Part shown: positions 34,331 through 45,161 of the stretch, in pieces
Layout: each line of letters starts with the position of its first letter
Position numbering within the stretch: the stretch's first letter is position 1
NCBI RefSeq assembly: GCF_003696215.1
Contig: NZ_RFFG01000003.1
Span: 141,024-205,023, forward strand
Source of the DNA: Actinomadura harenae
GTDB lineage: Bacteria > Actinomycetota > Actinomycetes > Streptosporangiales > Streptosporangiaceae
Direction of reading: 5' to 3'
DNA: 64,000 nucleotides
The notes under the pieces: generated by a model
Told to the model about the DNA's origin: nothing
What the model saw: only the letters and a program-made list of their open reading frames with translations
Database searches by the model: none
Made by a program: the position numbers and the translations under genes

Positions 34331-34358
34331 CGGTTGTCCGGGCAGTCCCGGACAACCG
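34331..34358. promoter_or_regulatory. perfect 12-bp palindrome, putative operator
   Basis: Arms CGGTTGTCCGGG and CCCGGACAACCG separated by CAGT. Placed just upstream of the membrane-protein gene. It contains the same TTGTCC/GGACAA core as the sites at 35644-35713. It could also be an RNA hairpin. Confidence 0.5.
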
Positions 34359-34785
34359 CTGACAACAGGCCCGCCCGTGACCACGACGTTCACCGGGCGA
34401 TTCCGAACATGGAGAAGCCGTCCGTGACGATGAGCCCCGGCCCGGACCGGGCCGCGTGCCCCCGTGCCCGTGCACCTGCGTGCCCCAGCACGCTCGCACC
34501 TTCCGCCCCCGGTTGGCCGCCGGAGAAGAACCGGCCCGCAAACGGACGACCACCCTCGGGGTGGTCTATGACGCAATACCCGCACCACGCCGGCCACACG
34601 ATGTGATCGCCGTTCCCTGCGGTCGGCGCGGCGACCGGACGGTGCGGCCCGGGCCGCACGCGACGCGCACGCACGCCTTGGCGCTGCTGGCCGGACACCG
34701 ACCAGGTCATCGCCGCTTTCAACACCCAGGGCGCCACGCTCCCGGCGCGCCACCGAGGCCAGATCGACGCCTGCGTCCGCTACTG

Positions 34786-34925
34786 ACCGGCCACGCCGCG
34801 GTCCTGAGACTCCGCACGATCATCGCCAACGGAAACTTCCCGACTACTGGCGCTACCACACCGCACGCGAGCATCACCGCGTCCACCACGCCAGTCACCA
34901 GGCCGAATATGACCTCACACCTGAT
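34786..34925 (+). pseudogene. transposase C-terminal remnant (frameshifted)
   Basis: One frame reads AAVLRLRTIIANGNFP, and the next continues DYWRYHTAREHHRVHHASH. Together they match the C-terminal end I remember for ISKra4-like and related transposases (LR..I.NG.F..YW..H...EH.R.H). A single frameshift lies near 34842. Upstream sequence to about 34390 has no recognisable transposase motifs. Dead fragment. Confidence 0.6.
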
Positions 34926-34977
34926 CGGCGCGCTCCCTCGAAAGGCACCACACCCATCAGACGACATTCCGGAGGCT

Positions 34978-35010
34978 GTGGGTCGGGGCCTCTGACAAGC
35001 CCCGACCCAC
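34978..35010 (-). terminator. hairpin terminator
   Basis: A perfect 12-bp stem (34978-34989 with 34999-35010) with a 9-nt loop lies 39 bp beyond the stop of the leftward secreted-protein gene. Confidence 0.75.
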
Positions 35011-35048
35011 GGCGGTCACCCCTCAGCCTGTTCTGGGTGCCAGGCCGT

Positions 35049-35591
35049 TCAGCAGTCCTTTTCGAGGGTGACGACGGTGAGCGTGTCGTTGGCCAAGTGG
35101 TCCTGCTGCCCGTCGAAGATGCCGGACGGGGCGGAGGGCCCGTCTCCGCCGTCGAAGTACTGCTGCTTGCCGGGGCTCCAGCCGGCGTTCTCGTCGAAGT
35201 GGCCGCTCGAGCAGCCGGCCCGCCACGCGCTTGCCTTGTCGTTCCAGTTACGTCCGTCAGCCTGGTCGCCGTCGGCGAGGTTGAGCCAGCCCTTGCCGAG
35301 AATGCACAGAACCGGACCGCCCGCGCTGATCGGGCTGTCCCAGAACAGTTCCAACTGCCTACTGTTGTCGCACTTCACGACACTGACGTTGGGAGTCACC
35401 GTGCCCTCCTTGCGGAGGCACCGGTGTGTCGCCGGGCGGCTGCCGTGGAGGGTGATTTCGGTGACCTGGCAGTCGCCCTTGGCGGTGGGCGCGGCCTGGG
35501 CGGCGCCGGTGAGCGCGATCGGTCCTGTCAGGCCAGCGAGGATTCCCGCTCCGGCCGCGGCCTGGAGCCGGAAGCGTCGGGTGTTGCGCAT
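35049..35591 (-). CDS. secreted protein with crystallin / inhibitor-I36-like C-terminus
   Basis: Encodes 180 residues. The signal peptide ends near residue 34 (GPIALTGAAQAA). The mature protein has six Cys (GDCQVT, HRCLRK, VKCDNS, VLCILG, AGCSSG, EKDC). The stretch LCILGKGWLNL with WNDKASAWRAGCSSGHFDEN resembles the beta/gamma-crystallin or metalloprotease-inhibitor (I36/SMPI) strand order, but the match is partial. It would act outside the cell. Its promoter region is AT-rich with repeated GGACAA motifs. Confidence 0.65.
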   Translation of the reverse strand: MRNTRRFRLQAAAGAGILAGLTGPIALTGAAQAAPTAKGDCQVTEITLHGSRPATHRCLRKEGTVTPNVSVVKCDNSRQLELFWDSPISAGGPVLCILGKGWLNLADGDQADGRNWNDKASAWRAGCSSGHFDENAGWSPGKQQYFDGGDGPSAPSGIFDGQQDHLANDTLTVVTLEKDC

Positions 35592-35643
35592 TCGTCGAAC
35601 CGTCCTTTCTGTGGTTGTGCTGACCCCTGATTTCTAGCCACCG

Positions 35644-35713
35644 AATTGTCCACTGTGAAGCCATCTGAGCAATCCGAACATTATGGACAACAATCCAAAC
35701 AATCCGGACAATT
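35644..35713. promoter_or_regulatory. AT-rich repeat region upstream of secreted-protein gene
   Basis: Three direct repeats of type CAATCCRRACA begin at 35670, 35691 and 35700. An inverted pair AATTGTCC (35644-35651) and GGACAATT (35706-35713), plus another GGACAA at 35685, are overlaid. The stretch is far more AT-rich than its surroundings. It looks like a promoter with operator copies. Confidence 0.5.
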
Positions 35714-36383
35714 ATCTTTGATTAGAAGTGTCTTGGCAGGTCGGACCGGGCCTCCACCGCGATACAGGTGCGCCACTTTCTGACGGTCAGGACGGCGAGC
35801 ATCTCGGTGACGTCTCTCGCCATGAAGGAGGAGCGCCCGTTTCGCGCGGTAGCCGGTTGCCGACCCGCACGCGCATCCCGGCCTCCTCCAACATCACCCG
35901 GACCGCCGCCTGACCGCGTGCGCCTCAGCGGCACCGGGATGGTGCCGCGGCCCCCTCCGGTGATGGTGAGCGTCTTCAGCGGCAGTTTCAGACCGCCCAT
36001 TTCGGAGCCCGACCTCACGACGGCATGCGCCTGTCGGTCGACCGGTGGCTGACGCACTCAGAGATCCTCCGCAAGCTCGCCGACGATCACGCCGACAAGA
36101 TGTGGATCCACGCAGCCGAGACCCGCGGGCCGGCCGCGCCGAGAGTGAGGATCTGCGCCGCTGGCGCGACAACCTGATCGGTCAGCTCGAGGAGGGTGAC
36201 CCTGGGGACTCCGAGTTCCGTGGGTCGGTGCGGCGGCGGTGATCGTCCAGGTCACCCTGCGGGCGCGGACGGTCCGGGAGATCGAGGCATTGGGAGTCAC
36301 AGGCGCGCCAGAGGAGGACCGGAAACGATCAACTCGGGAAGGAGGAGGAATGAGCGCGCGAACGTTCGTTCCCCCTATGGGAG
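35714..36383. other. no supported gene
   Basis: Several short frames on both strands, none with a ribosome site and a recognisable family. Likely decayed sequence next to the tRNA. I cannot name anything in it. Confidence 0.4.
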
Positions 36384-36456
36384 TACCCCCTACCGGATTC
36401 GAACCGGCGCTACCGCCTTGAAAGGGCGGCGTCCTAGGCCGCTAGACGAAGGGGGC
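36384..36456 (-). tRNA. tRNA-Glu (TTC)
   Basis: Reverse-strand cloverleaf starting GCCCCCTTCGTCTAGCGG, anticodon loop CTTTCAA (anticodon TTC), T-arm GGTTCGA, acceptor end AGGGGGT plus discriminator A. The region just left of its 3' end is decayed, as expected near a tRNA used as an insertion site. Confidence 0.95.
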
Positions 36457-36521
36457 CTATGGCGGGCTGGGCCCACCGTTGTGCCCAGCATAGGGGACAA
36501 CGTCGGGGGACGCACAAACGG

Positions 36522-38135
36522 TTATGGGCGGGACGGTGGTGTTGTGGGCCACTGGGACGGGGGCAGGGACGGGAAGGGGGAGGAGGGGGTGGGGGCGGGG
36601 GACGGGGTGGGCGGGCTGATGGGGCGGTCGGGCTTGGGTTCGAGGTGGCGCTCGATCTGGGCGGAGGTGAGGCCGAGGCCGCCGAGGCGCAGGTCGTCCC
36701 AGCCCTGGAGGCGGTGGGTGGCGCGGCTGAAGTAGAGGACGGAGAGTTCGATCGGGGTGGGCTGCTCGTGTTCGAGGCCGCGCAGGCCCGCGCCGCCGGT
36801 GGAGCCCTGGACGAAGAGGCGGGTGCCGGTGGGGAGGAGGGTGGTCTCGCGTTTGTGGGTGTGGCCTGAGAGGACGAGCGGGGCGAGGCCGGAGAAGGCG
36901 GAGCCCTCGGCGGGGTCGTGGGCGATCACGATGTCGGGGCGGGCGCCGGAGGCGCGGAGCCTCTCGGCCAGGCGGAGGCCCTCGGCGTGGAGCTGGGCGT
37001 CGCCGACATGGTCGTCTCGGGTGGATTTGTCCGGGGTGTAGCGGGGGTCGCCGACGCCGTAGAGGCTCAGGTTCTCGATCTGGAGGGTGGTGTTGTCCAG
37101 GACGACGCCGTTCTTCTGCCGGGCGACGGCCTTCTGGGTGCCGCGGGAGTCGTGGTTGCCGCGGACGTAGACGTAGGGGACGCGGAAGGTCGAGATGTCG
37201 TTCGCGAACTTGTCCTCGGCGCGGGTGCCGTGGTCCATGAGGTCGCCGCTGTCGATGATCAGGTCGGCCTGGAACTGGACGGCGACCGAGCGGATCACGT
37301 CCCAGGCGGCCGGGTTCAGGTGGATGTCGGAGACGTGCACGATCCGCAGCGTGGACGGGTCGGGCTCGTACGTCGGGAGGGTGGACGTCGCCGCGTACAG
37401 CCGGGACATGTTGCCGACGAGGCGGGCCAGCTGCGCCCGGTAGGAGGTGAAGCGCTCGACGAGGTTGCGGGCGTCGCCGACGACGCGGGGGGCGTTGGCG
37501 AGCAGGCCGGTGTAGCGGGGTTCGGCGAGGGACGCCGGGCTGAAGGACAGCCAGGCGGTCAGGGCGACCGCGAGCATGCCCGCGAGCGCGGCGCCGGCCC
37601 CGGCGAGGGCGCGCCGCCACGAGCGGAAGGCGAGCAGCCCGGCGAGGAACGCGCCTCCCAGGGCGGTCAGGACGCCCCGGAGCAGCATGATCCACACGCC
37701 GTGCCAGAGCTGTCCGGCGATCCGGTCGGTCATCTGCCGGTCGGACACGTTGGAGCTCTCGATGAACTCGCGGGCGGCGGCCAGGCGCAGCTGGGTCACC
37801 TGGGCGCGCAGCGCGACCGGGCCCCAGTGGGTGTCCAGGTGGAGAGAACCGAGTGGCGGGATCGCGATGGTCGTCCCGCCGTGCCAGGTCGCCTGGAGGG
37901 TGAGCGAGACGTCCGTGGGGCCGACCGGGGTGTCGACGCGTCCGCCGAGGAGCAGGCCCGCGAGGCCGCCGGACAGGCCCACGAGGACGACCAGCAGGAC
38001 GCGTCCGGCGCGGCGCGCGCGGGGCGCCCCCAGGCGGGACGCCACCCCGGCGCGGACGGCGGTGACGGCCGGGCGGACGCGTTCGGCCGGGGACCGGGAC
38101 GGCAAGGGGCCTCCTTCGTGGCGCACAATGGGCAT
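36522..38135 (-). CDS. membrane-anchored metallophosphoesterase
   Basis: Encodes 537 residues. Hydrophobic helices lie at about 40-65 (VLLVVLVGLSGGLAGLLLGG), near 160-180 and near 185-205. A calcineurin-like phosphoesterase domain runs from about 265: VSDIHLN, DSGDLMDHGT, RGNHDSRG, IVIAHDP and SGHTHKRE carry the expected two-metal ligands (Asp, His, Asp, Asn-His, His, His-x-His). A Pro-rich tail follows. It probably hydrolyses a phosphodiester or phosphomonoester at the membrane. The ATG at 38135 is only 4 bp from the divergent protease gene's start. Confidence 0.88.
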   Translation of the reverse strand: MPIVRHEGGPLPSRSPAERVRPAVTAVRAGVASRLGAPRARRAGRVLLVVLVGLSGGLAGLLLGGRVDTPVGPTDVSLTLQATWHGGTTIAIPPLGSLHLDTHWGPVALRAQVTQLRLAAAREFIESSNVSDRQMTDRIAGQLWHGVWIMLLRGVLTALGGAFLAGLLAFRSWRRALAGAGAALAGMLAVALTAWLSFSPASLAEPRYTGLLANAPRVVGDARNLVERFTSYRAQLARLVGNMSRLYAATSTLPTYEPDPSTLRIVHVSDIHLNPAAWDVIRSVAVQFQADLIIDSGDLMDHGTRAEDKFANDISTFRVPYVYVRGNHDSRGTQKAVARQKNGVVLDNTTLQIENLSLYGVGDPRYTPDKSTRDDHVGDAQLHAEGLRLAERLRASGARPDIVIAHDPAEGSAFSGLAPLVLSGHTHKRETTLLPTGTRLFVQGSTGGAGLRGLEHEQPTPIELSVLYFSRATHRLQGWDDLRLGGLGLTSAQIERHLEPKPDRPISPPTPSPAPTPSSPFPSLPPSQWPTTPPSRP

Positions 38136-38139
38136 TGTG

Positions 38140-38478
38140 ATGGAGATGTCGCGGGAGGCGTTCGAGGACCTGGTCTCCGAGGCCCTCGACTCCATCCCGG
38201 CCGAGCTGACCGCGCACATGCGCAACGTCGTCATCGTCGTCGAGGACGTCGCGCCCCAGCGCGGCCTGCTCGGGCTCTACCAGGGGGTACCCCTCACCGA
38301 GCGCGGCGACTGGTACGCGGGCGTCCTGCCCGACCACATCTCGATCTACCGCGACCAGATCCTCCGCGTCTGCGAGACCGCCGAGCAGGTGGTCGAGGAG
38401 GTCCGGATCACCGTGGTGCACGAGATCGCCCATCATTTCGGCATCGGTGACGCCCGGCTGCACGAGCTCGGCTACTGA
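38140..38478 (+). CDS. small zincin metallopeptidase (DUF1025 / MMP_TTHA0227 type)
   Basis: Encodes 112 residues, the normal length for this family. The conserved C-terminal zinc motif is TVVHEIAHHFGIGD (HExxHxxGxxD-like) near residue 93, with the preceding EDVAP and GLYQGVPLTER blocks typical for the family. Cytosolic, physiological substrate unknown. The start is close to that of the divergent phosphoesterase, leaving no room for a classical leader; one or both transcripts are probably leaderless or begin within the other gene. Confidence 0.9.
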   Translation: MEMSREAFEDLVSEALDSIPAELTAHMRNVVIVVEDVAPQRGLLGLYQGVPLTERGDWYAGVLPDHISIYRDQILRVCETAEQVVEEVRITVVHEIAHHFGIGDARLHELGY

Positions 38479-38627
38479 CCCCGGTCGGCCACAGGGCCGG
38501 ATAAGCGCAGATCACGGGCCGGTCAAGGCGCCGGTGCGGCAAGGGGTTCCATGAATTGGGCACGGTAGGTCACATAACTGCCACGCAGCGTGAGTTAATG
38601 GGAGGAGGAGAGCGGAGTGGAGAGCGC

Positions 38628-40292
38628 GTGGCTGGACGGCAGAGCGGTCGGCACCGGCGGCCGCCGGAGGCGCAGGCCACCTATCGCGAGGTGTTCGCGG
38701 TGGGCGAGTTCCGCGCGCTGTGGCTGGCGCAGGCCCTGTCGTTCATCGGCGACCAGCTCGCCCAGGTGGCGCTGGCCGTCCTGGTCTTCCAGCGCACCGG
38801 ATCGGCGCTCTACACCGCCCTCACCTACGCGCTGACGTACCTGCCGCCGATCGTCGGCGGGCCCGTCCTGTCCGGGCTGGCCGACCTGTTCCCGCGCCGC
38901 ACGGTCATGGTCATGTGCGACGTGGCGCGGACGGTTCTGGTCGCGCTGATGGCGCTGCGGGCGCTGCCGTTCTGGGTGCTGTGCGCGCTGGTCTTCCTCA
39001 GCGTCCTGCTCGGGGCGCCGTTCACCGCCGCGCGCGCCGCCCTGCTCCCGGACGTCCTGGAAGGGGACAGGTATGTCGCCGGGTCGGCCATCAACAACAT
39101 CACCCACCAGGCGACCCAGATGCTCGGGTTCGTCGCGGGCGGCGCGATCGTTGCGGTGGTCGGCACGTACCAGGCGCTCGGGATCGACTCCGTCACGTTC
39201 GCGGTGTCCGCGCTGATCCTGGTGGTGGGGCTGCGCCGGAGACCCGCGCCACGCGAACACGAACGGGCGTCGCGGGCCCTGTGGCGCGGCACGCGGGACG
39301 GCGCGCGCCTGGTGTTCGGCGACCCCGTCCTGCGGTCCCTGGTGTCGTTCGCCTGGCTGTGCGCGTTCTACGTGCTGCCGGAGGGGATCGCCGCGCCCTA
39401 CGCCGCCACCTTCGACCGGAACCCGCTGACGGTGGGGCTGCTGATGTCGGCCATGCCGACCGGGATGGTGTTCGGCGCGTTCGCGTTCAGCCGGTTCGTC
39501 CGGCCCACGAACCGGCTGCGGTCGATGGGCTGGATGGCCATGCTGGCCTGCGCGCCGCTGATCGTCGCGGGCGCGCATCCGCCGCTGTGGGGCGTGGTGA
39601 CGATCTACGCGCTGTCCGGAGTGGGCAGCGCCTACCAGCTCGCCGCGAACGCCGCGTTCGTCGCCGCCGTCCCGCCGGACGGCCGGGCGCAGGCGTTCGG
39701 GCTCGCCCAGTCGGGCATCCTCGCAGGTCAGGGCCTGGGGATCCTGGCGGGAGGCGCCGCCGCGCAGTACCTCGGCCCGGAGACCGTCGTCGCGCTCGCG
39801 GGCGTCCTCGGCCTGTCGGTCGCCGCGATGCTCACCCTCACCTGGAACCAGCTGCGCGGCTCGATGATCAACGGGCCCCGGGAGCGTCCCGGCGTCGGCG
39901 AACCCCGTGAGGTGGCGAACGTCCAGGAGGCCGGCGCGCGGGACGAGCCTCAGCGCGAGCCGCAGGGCGTTCGGGAGGCGCGGGAGAGCCCGGCGGGGCT
40001 CCGGTCGCACGCGGTGCCCGAGGAGTTCGCCGGGACGGGCACACGGGCGGAGATCGAGGAGACCGCGCTTGGTCGGACGGACGCGGGGGCCGAGGAGGGC
40101 GCGCTCGTTCGGCGGGACGCGGGGGCCGACGGGGCCGCGCTCGGTCCGCAGGACGTGGAGGCCGGAGGATCCGTGCTCGGTCAGCGGGGCGTGGACGCCG
40201 GAGGAGGCGCGGCGGCGGCGGAAGGCGGGGCCGGGCAGGGGGCGAGGGGCGGACGGGCCGGGGGCGTCCGGCCGTCCGCTTCGCCGTCCTGA
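38628..40292 (+). CDS. MFS transporter with long repetitive C-terminal tail
   Basis: Encodes 554 residues. The first 410 or so form a 12-helix major-facilitator protein of the EntS/MFS_3 exporter type (LAQALSFIGDQLAQVALAV, SGLADLFPRRTVMVM, NNITHQATQMLGFVAGG). Residues about 415-554 are a hydrophilic tail with four 12-residue repeats (ALGRTDAGAEEG-like). GTG at 38628 is preceded by GTGGAG; the upstream ATG at 38598 has no site. Substrate unknown. Confidence 0.85.
   Translation: MAGRQSGRHRRPPEAQATYREVFAVGEFRALWLAQALSFIGDQLAQVALAVLVFQRTGSALYTALTYALTYLPPIVGGPVLSGLADLFPRRTVMVMCDVARTVLVALMALRALPFWVLCALVFLSVLLGAPFTAARAALLPDVLEGDRYVAGSAINNITHQATQMLGFVAGGAIVAVVGTYQALGIDSVTFAVSALILVVGLRRRPAPREHERASRALWRGTRDGARLVFGDPVLRSLVSFAWLCAFYVLPEGIAAPYAATFDRNPLTVGLLMSAMPTGMVFGAFAFSRFVRPTNRLRSMGWMAMLACAPLIVAGAHPPLWGVVTIYALSGVGSAYQLAANAAFVAAVPPDGRAQAFGLAQSGILAGQGLGILAGGAAAQYLGPETVVALAGVLGLSVAAMLTLTWNQLRGSMINGPRERPGVGEPREVANVQEAGARDEPQREPQGVREARESPAGLRSHAVPEEFAGTGTRAEIEETALGRTDAGAEEGALVRRDAGADGAALGPQDVEAGGSVLGQRGVDAGGGAAAAEGGAGQGARGGRAGGVRPSASPS
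40065..40208 (+). repeat. 36-bp tandem repeat, 4 copies, in MFS tail
   Basis: Units at 40065-40100, 40101-40136, 40137-40172 and 40173-40208 encode four related 12-residue repeats. The copies differ at several positions, so the expansion is not recent. Confidence 0.8.
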
Positions 40293-40305
40293 CGCGGGCG
40301 CGCCG

Positions 40306-40620
40306 TCACGGACGGGGCTTGGTGGTGTTCGCGAAGGTGTCCTTGGCCTTCTGCGTCGCGTCCTGGACCGTGGGGGACTCCTTGGCCTTCTGGAAGAGGT
40401 CCTCGGCGACCGAGGACTCGGCGCCGTCCTCCGGCATGACCAGCCAGGCGATGATGTACAGCGCGATGCCCGCGCCGCCGAACAGGGTGAAGACGCCCAG
40501 GCCCAGACGGACCAGGTTGGGGTCGATGCCCAGGTAGCGGCCGACACCGGAGCACACCCCGGCGATCATCTTGCCGTCGCGGGTCCGGCGGAGCTGCTTG
40601 GTGCTGTTCTGCGTTTCCAT
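40306..40620 (-). CDS. PspC-domain membrane protein
   Basis: Encodes 104 residues. It opens with the PspC core (KMIAGVCSGVGRYLGIDPNL, VRLGLGVFTLFGGAGIALYI, IAWLVMPE), that is an amphipathic part plus one membrane helix, then a Lys/Ala helical tail (FQKAKESPTVQDATQKAKD). PspC proteins sense or stabilise the membrane under stress. The ATG follows GAGAGGGAAG. Stand-alone gene between two rightward genes. Confidence 0.9.
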   Translation of the reverse strand: METQNSTKQLRRTRDGKMIAGVCSGVGRYLGIDPNLVRLGLGVFTLFGGAGIALYIIAWLVMPEDGAESSVAEDLFQKAKESPTVQDATQKAKDTFANTTKPRP

Positions 40621-40785
40621 ACTTAGATCTTCCCTCTCCAGGCCGTCGGGCGGCATCGGGATTCGCCCTGACCCGACCCTGAGAGCATCCCCGAAAAGCG
40701 CGCCGCCGACCCTGGGGAGGGGCCCGGGAAGCGGGCCGTCGTACCCTGGCCGCGTCGTTCTGCCTCCGACGGATGGGATGCCCGG

Positions 40786-43141
<2,356 letters not shown>

Positions 43142-43157
43142 GCCCCAGGGGCGTCCT

Positions 43158-43200
43158 GGGACGGGGGCCGGGCGGCCGGGCACGACCCGGCCCCCGTCCC
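43158..43200. terminator. bidirectional hairpin terminator
   Basis: A perfect 15-bp stem (43158-43172 with 43186-43200) with a 13-nt loop lies between the asd gene and the convergent DUF2277 gene. Confidence 0.8.
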
Positions 43201-43260
43201 GGAGGGTCCGCGTGCGCCTGAGGGCCGATGTCGGGCTGGCGCGCCGCTCCGGCGGGCCGG

Positions 43261-43494
43261 TCAGGCCTTGGCGCCGCGGACCTCCAGGGAGTCGAGCAGG
43301 GCGGCGCTGGCGCGGGTGATCTCCTCGACGGCGCGGTCGAACGCCTCGGCGTTGTGCGCGGCGGGCGCCCGGAATCCCGAGATCTTCCGGACGAACTGGA
43401 GCGCGGCGGCGTGGACGTCGTCCTCGGTGACGTCCTCGGCGTACGGCGGGCGGAGCGTCTTGATGCTGCGGCACATACCTCCATGGTCGCTCAC
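43261..43494 (-). CDS. DUF2277 family protein
   Basis: Encodes 77 residues, the family size. It carries the family signature MCRSIKTLRPPYAEDVTEDD and AALQFVRKISGFRAP. GTG at 43494 follows CAGAGG. The family often starts at the internal Met (MCRS), but the GGAGGT there directly abuts that ATG and is badly spaced. Function unknown; a conserved cytosolic protein of actinomycetes and proteobacteria. Confidence 0.88.
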   Translation of the reverse strand: MSDHGGMCRSIKTLRPPYAEDVTEDDVHAAALQFVRKISGFRAPAAHNAEAFDRAVEEITRASAALLDSLEVRGAKA

Positions 43495-43563
43495 GCCTCT
43501 GACATTCGCTTTCGTGGGTTTTTGCCGAAGCCCGGAGACCTAAACGATCTTTAGGTTGGGCGC

Positions 43564-44268
43564 ATGAGAACGCAGCGCATCCTGCCCGTCCTGACCGCCT
43601 CCACCGCCCTGGCCGGGGCGGCCGTCCTTCTTCCGTCCGCCGCCCACGCCGCGACCCCGGCCAAGGCGCCCGCCTCCAAGGCGCCCGCCTCCCACGCGCG
43701 GACCGCTCACTGCGTCTTCACCCCGACGCCCGACAACCCGGCCGCCAAGCCCGTCCACGCGCCGAAGGCGACGGTCCGCGCGCACGGCACCGTGGACGTC
43801 CGGATCGTCACCAACCACGGTGAGGTCCGGATCAGCATGGACCGGCGGAACGCGCCCTGCGCGGTGGAGAACTTCGCCAGCCTCACCAAGCAGAAGTTCT
43901 ACAACCACACGCAGTGCTGGCGGCTGACGAACTCGGAGCGCCTCGGCGTCCTGCAGTGCGGCGACATCTACCGCGCCGAGGAGGGCGGGCCGGGCTACAA
44001 GTTCGACGACGAGCTGACCGGCAAGGAGACCTACCCGCGCGGCACCGTCGCGATGGGCAACTGGGGGCCGAACACCAACGGCAGCCAGTTCTTCATCGTC
44101 CACACGCACGCGAACATCCCGGCCGCGTTCACGGTGCTCGGGAAGGTCACCAAGGGGATGAAGGTCCTCGACGAGATCGCCGCGGGCGGCATCATCCCGC
44201 AGTCCGGCCCGCTCGACGGCCTGCCCAAGCACCCCGTGAAGATCATCCGCGTGACCGCGCACGGCTGA
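43564..44268 (+). CDS. secreted cyclophilin-type peptidyl-prolyl isomerase
   Basis: Encodes 234 residues. A signal peptide (LTASTALAGAAVLLPSAAHA) and an Ala/Pro/Lys linker precede the cyclophilin domain from about 75. Motifs are APCAVENFASL, FYNHTQCWR, the central GDIYRAEEGGPGYKFDDE, GTVAMGNWGPNTNGSQFFI and FTVLGKVTKGM. It catalyses prolyl cis-trans isomerisation outside the cell. The catalytic Arg expected in the FxR motif appears as QCWRL and is retained. It lies divergent to DUF2277. Confidence 0.93.
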   Translation: MRTQRILPVLTASTALAGAAVLLPSAAHAATPAKAPASKAPASHARTAHCVFTPTPDNPAAKPVHAPKATVRAHGTVDVRIVTNHGEVRISMDRRNAPCAVENFASLTKQKFYNHTQCWRLTNSERLGVLQCGDIYRAEEGGPGYKFDDELTGKETYPRGTVAMGNWGPNTNGSQFFIVHTHANIPAAFTVLGKVTKGMKVLDEIAAGGIIPQSGPLDGLPKHPVKIIRVTAHG

Positions 44269-44359
44269 TCCGCGTGTTCCGGGGCGGGTCAGGGTGTCAC
44301 ATCCGGGCCCGCCCGGGCGTCGTTAGGGTGAGATCCAGGACCTGATCCCGAGGAGTCGG

Positions 44360-45115
44360 ATGACCTCCCACGACGACAAGGCCGCACGGCTGCGCGAACT
44401 GCACCGTCCGGGCGACCCGCTGATCCTGCCCAACGTGTGGGACGCCGCGAGCGCGCGGGTCGTCGCGGACGCCGGATACCCGGCGCTCGCCACCGCCAGC
44501 GCCGCCGTGTCCGCGATGCTCGGCTACGACGACCACCAGGGCGCCCCGGCGGACGAGATGTTCGCGGCGGCCGCCCGGGTCGTCCGGGCCGCCGGGGACC
44601 TCCCGGTCACCGTGGACGCCGAGGCCGGGTACGGCCTCCCGCCCGCCGACCTGGTCGCGCGGCTCGCCGCGATCGGCGCGGTCGGCTGCAACCTGGAGGA
44701 CACCGACCTCGCCGCGGGAGGCGGGCTCGCCGACGCGTCCGCGCAGGCCGAGTACCTGGCGTCCGTCCGGGAGGCGGCCCGTGCGAACGGCACCGACCTG
44801 GTGATCAACGCCCGCGTGGACGTGTTCGCCGGCAAGCCCGAGGCGACCCCCGAGCTGATCGACGCGGCGCTCGACCGGGGACACCGCTACCTGGAGGCCG
44901 GGGCCGACGCGGTCTACCCGATCCTCCTGACCGACGAGAACGCGATCGCGACGCTCACCAAGGAGCTGCCGGGGCCGGTCAACGTCCTGTGCCTGCCCGG
45001 GACGACGGTCTCCCGCCTCGCCGAACTCGGCGTCGCGCGGATCTCCTGGGGCCCGCAGCCGCACCGCCTCGCCATGGCCGCGCTCCAGGACCATGTCACC
45101 GGCCTGCGTCCCTGA
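44360..45115 (+). CDS. isocitrate lyase / PEP mutase family protein
   Basis: Encodes 251 residues. It starts with the family pattern LHRPGDPLILPNVWDAASAR, then TASAAVSAMLGYDD, VTVDAEAGYG (metal ligands Asp-Glu), VGCNLEDTDLA and VINARVDVFA. This is a TIM-barrel C-C or P-C lyase of the oxaloacetate-hydrolase / 2-methylisocitrate-lyase-like group. The catalytic loop KKCGH-type motif of true isocitrate lyases is not seen, so the reaction is open. ATG start after GAGGAGTCGG. Confidence 0.88.
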   Translation: MTSHDDKAARLRELHRPGDPLILPNVWDAASARVVADAGYPALATASAAVSAMLGYDDHQGAPADEMFAAAARVVRAAGDLPVTVDAEAGYGLPPADLVARLAAIGAVGCNLEDTDLAAGGGLADASAQAEYLASVREAARANGTDLVINARVDVFAGKPEATPELIDAALDRGHRYLEAGADAVYPILLTDENAIATLTKELPGPVNVLCLPGTTVSRLAELGVARISWGPQPHRLAMAALQDHVTGLRP

Positions 45116-45129
45116 CCTGGGATGACGTC

Positions 45130-45156
45130 CGCCCGGCCGGGGTGACCGGCCGGGCG
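45130..45156. terminator. hairpin terminator
   Basis: A perfect 11-bp stem (45130-45140 with 45146-45156) with a 5-nt loop, between the lyase-family gene and the convergent lipoprotein gene. Confidence 0.7.
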
Positions 45157-45161
45157 CGCCG

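Noticed and set aside
34390..34737. Minus-strand coding gene of about 115 codons
   Set aside because: It has no ribosome site and no recognisable motif, overlaps equally long frames, and lies in a region of transposon debris.
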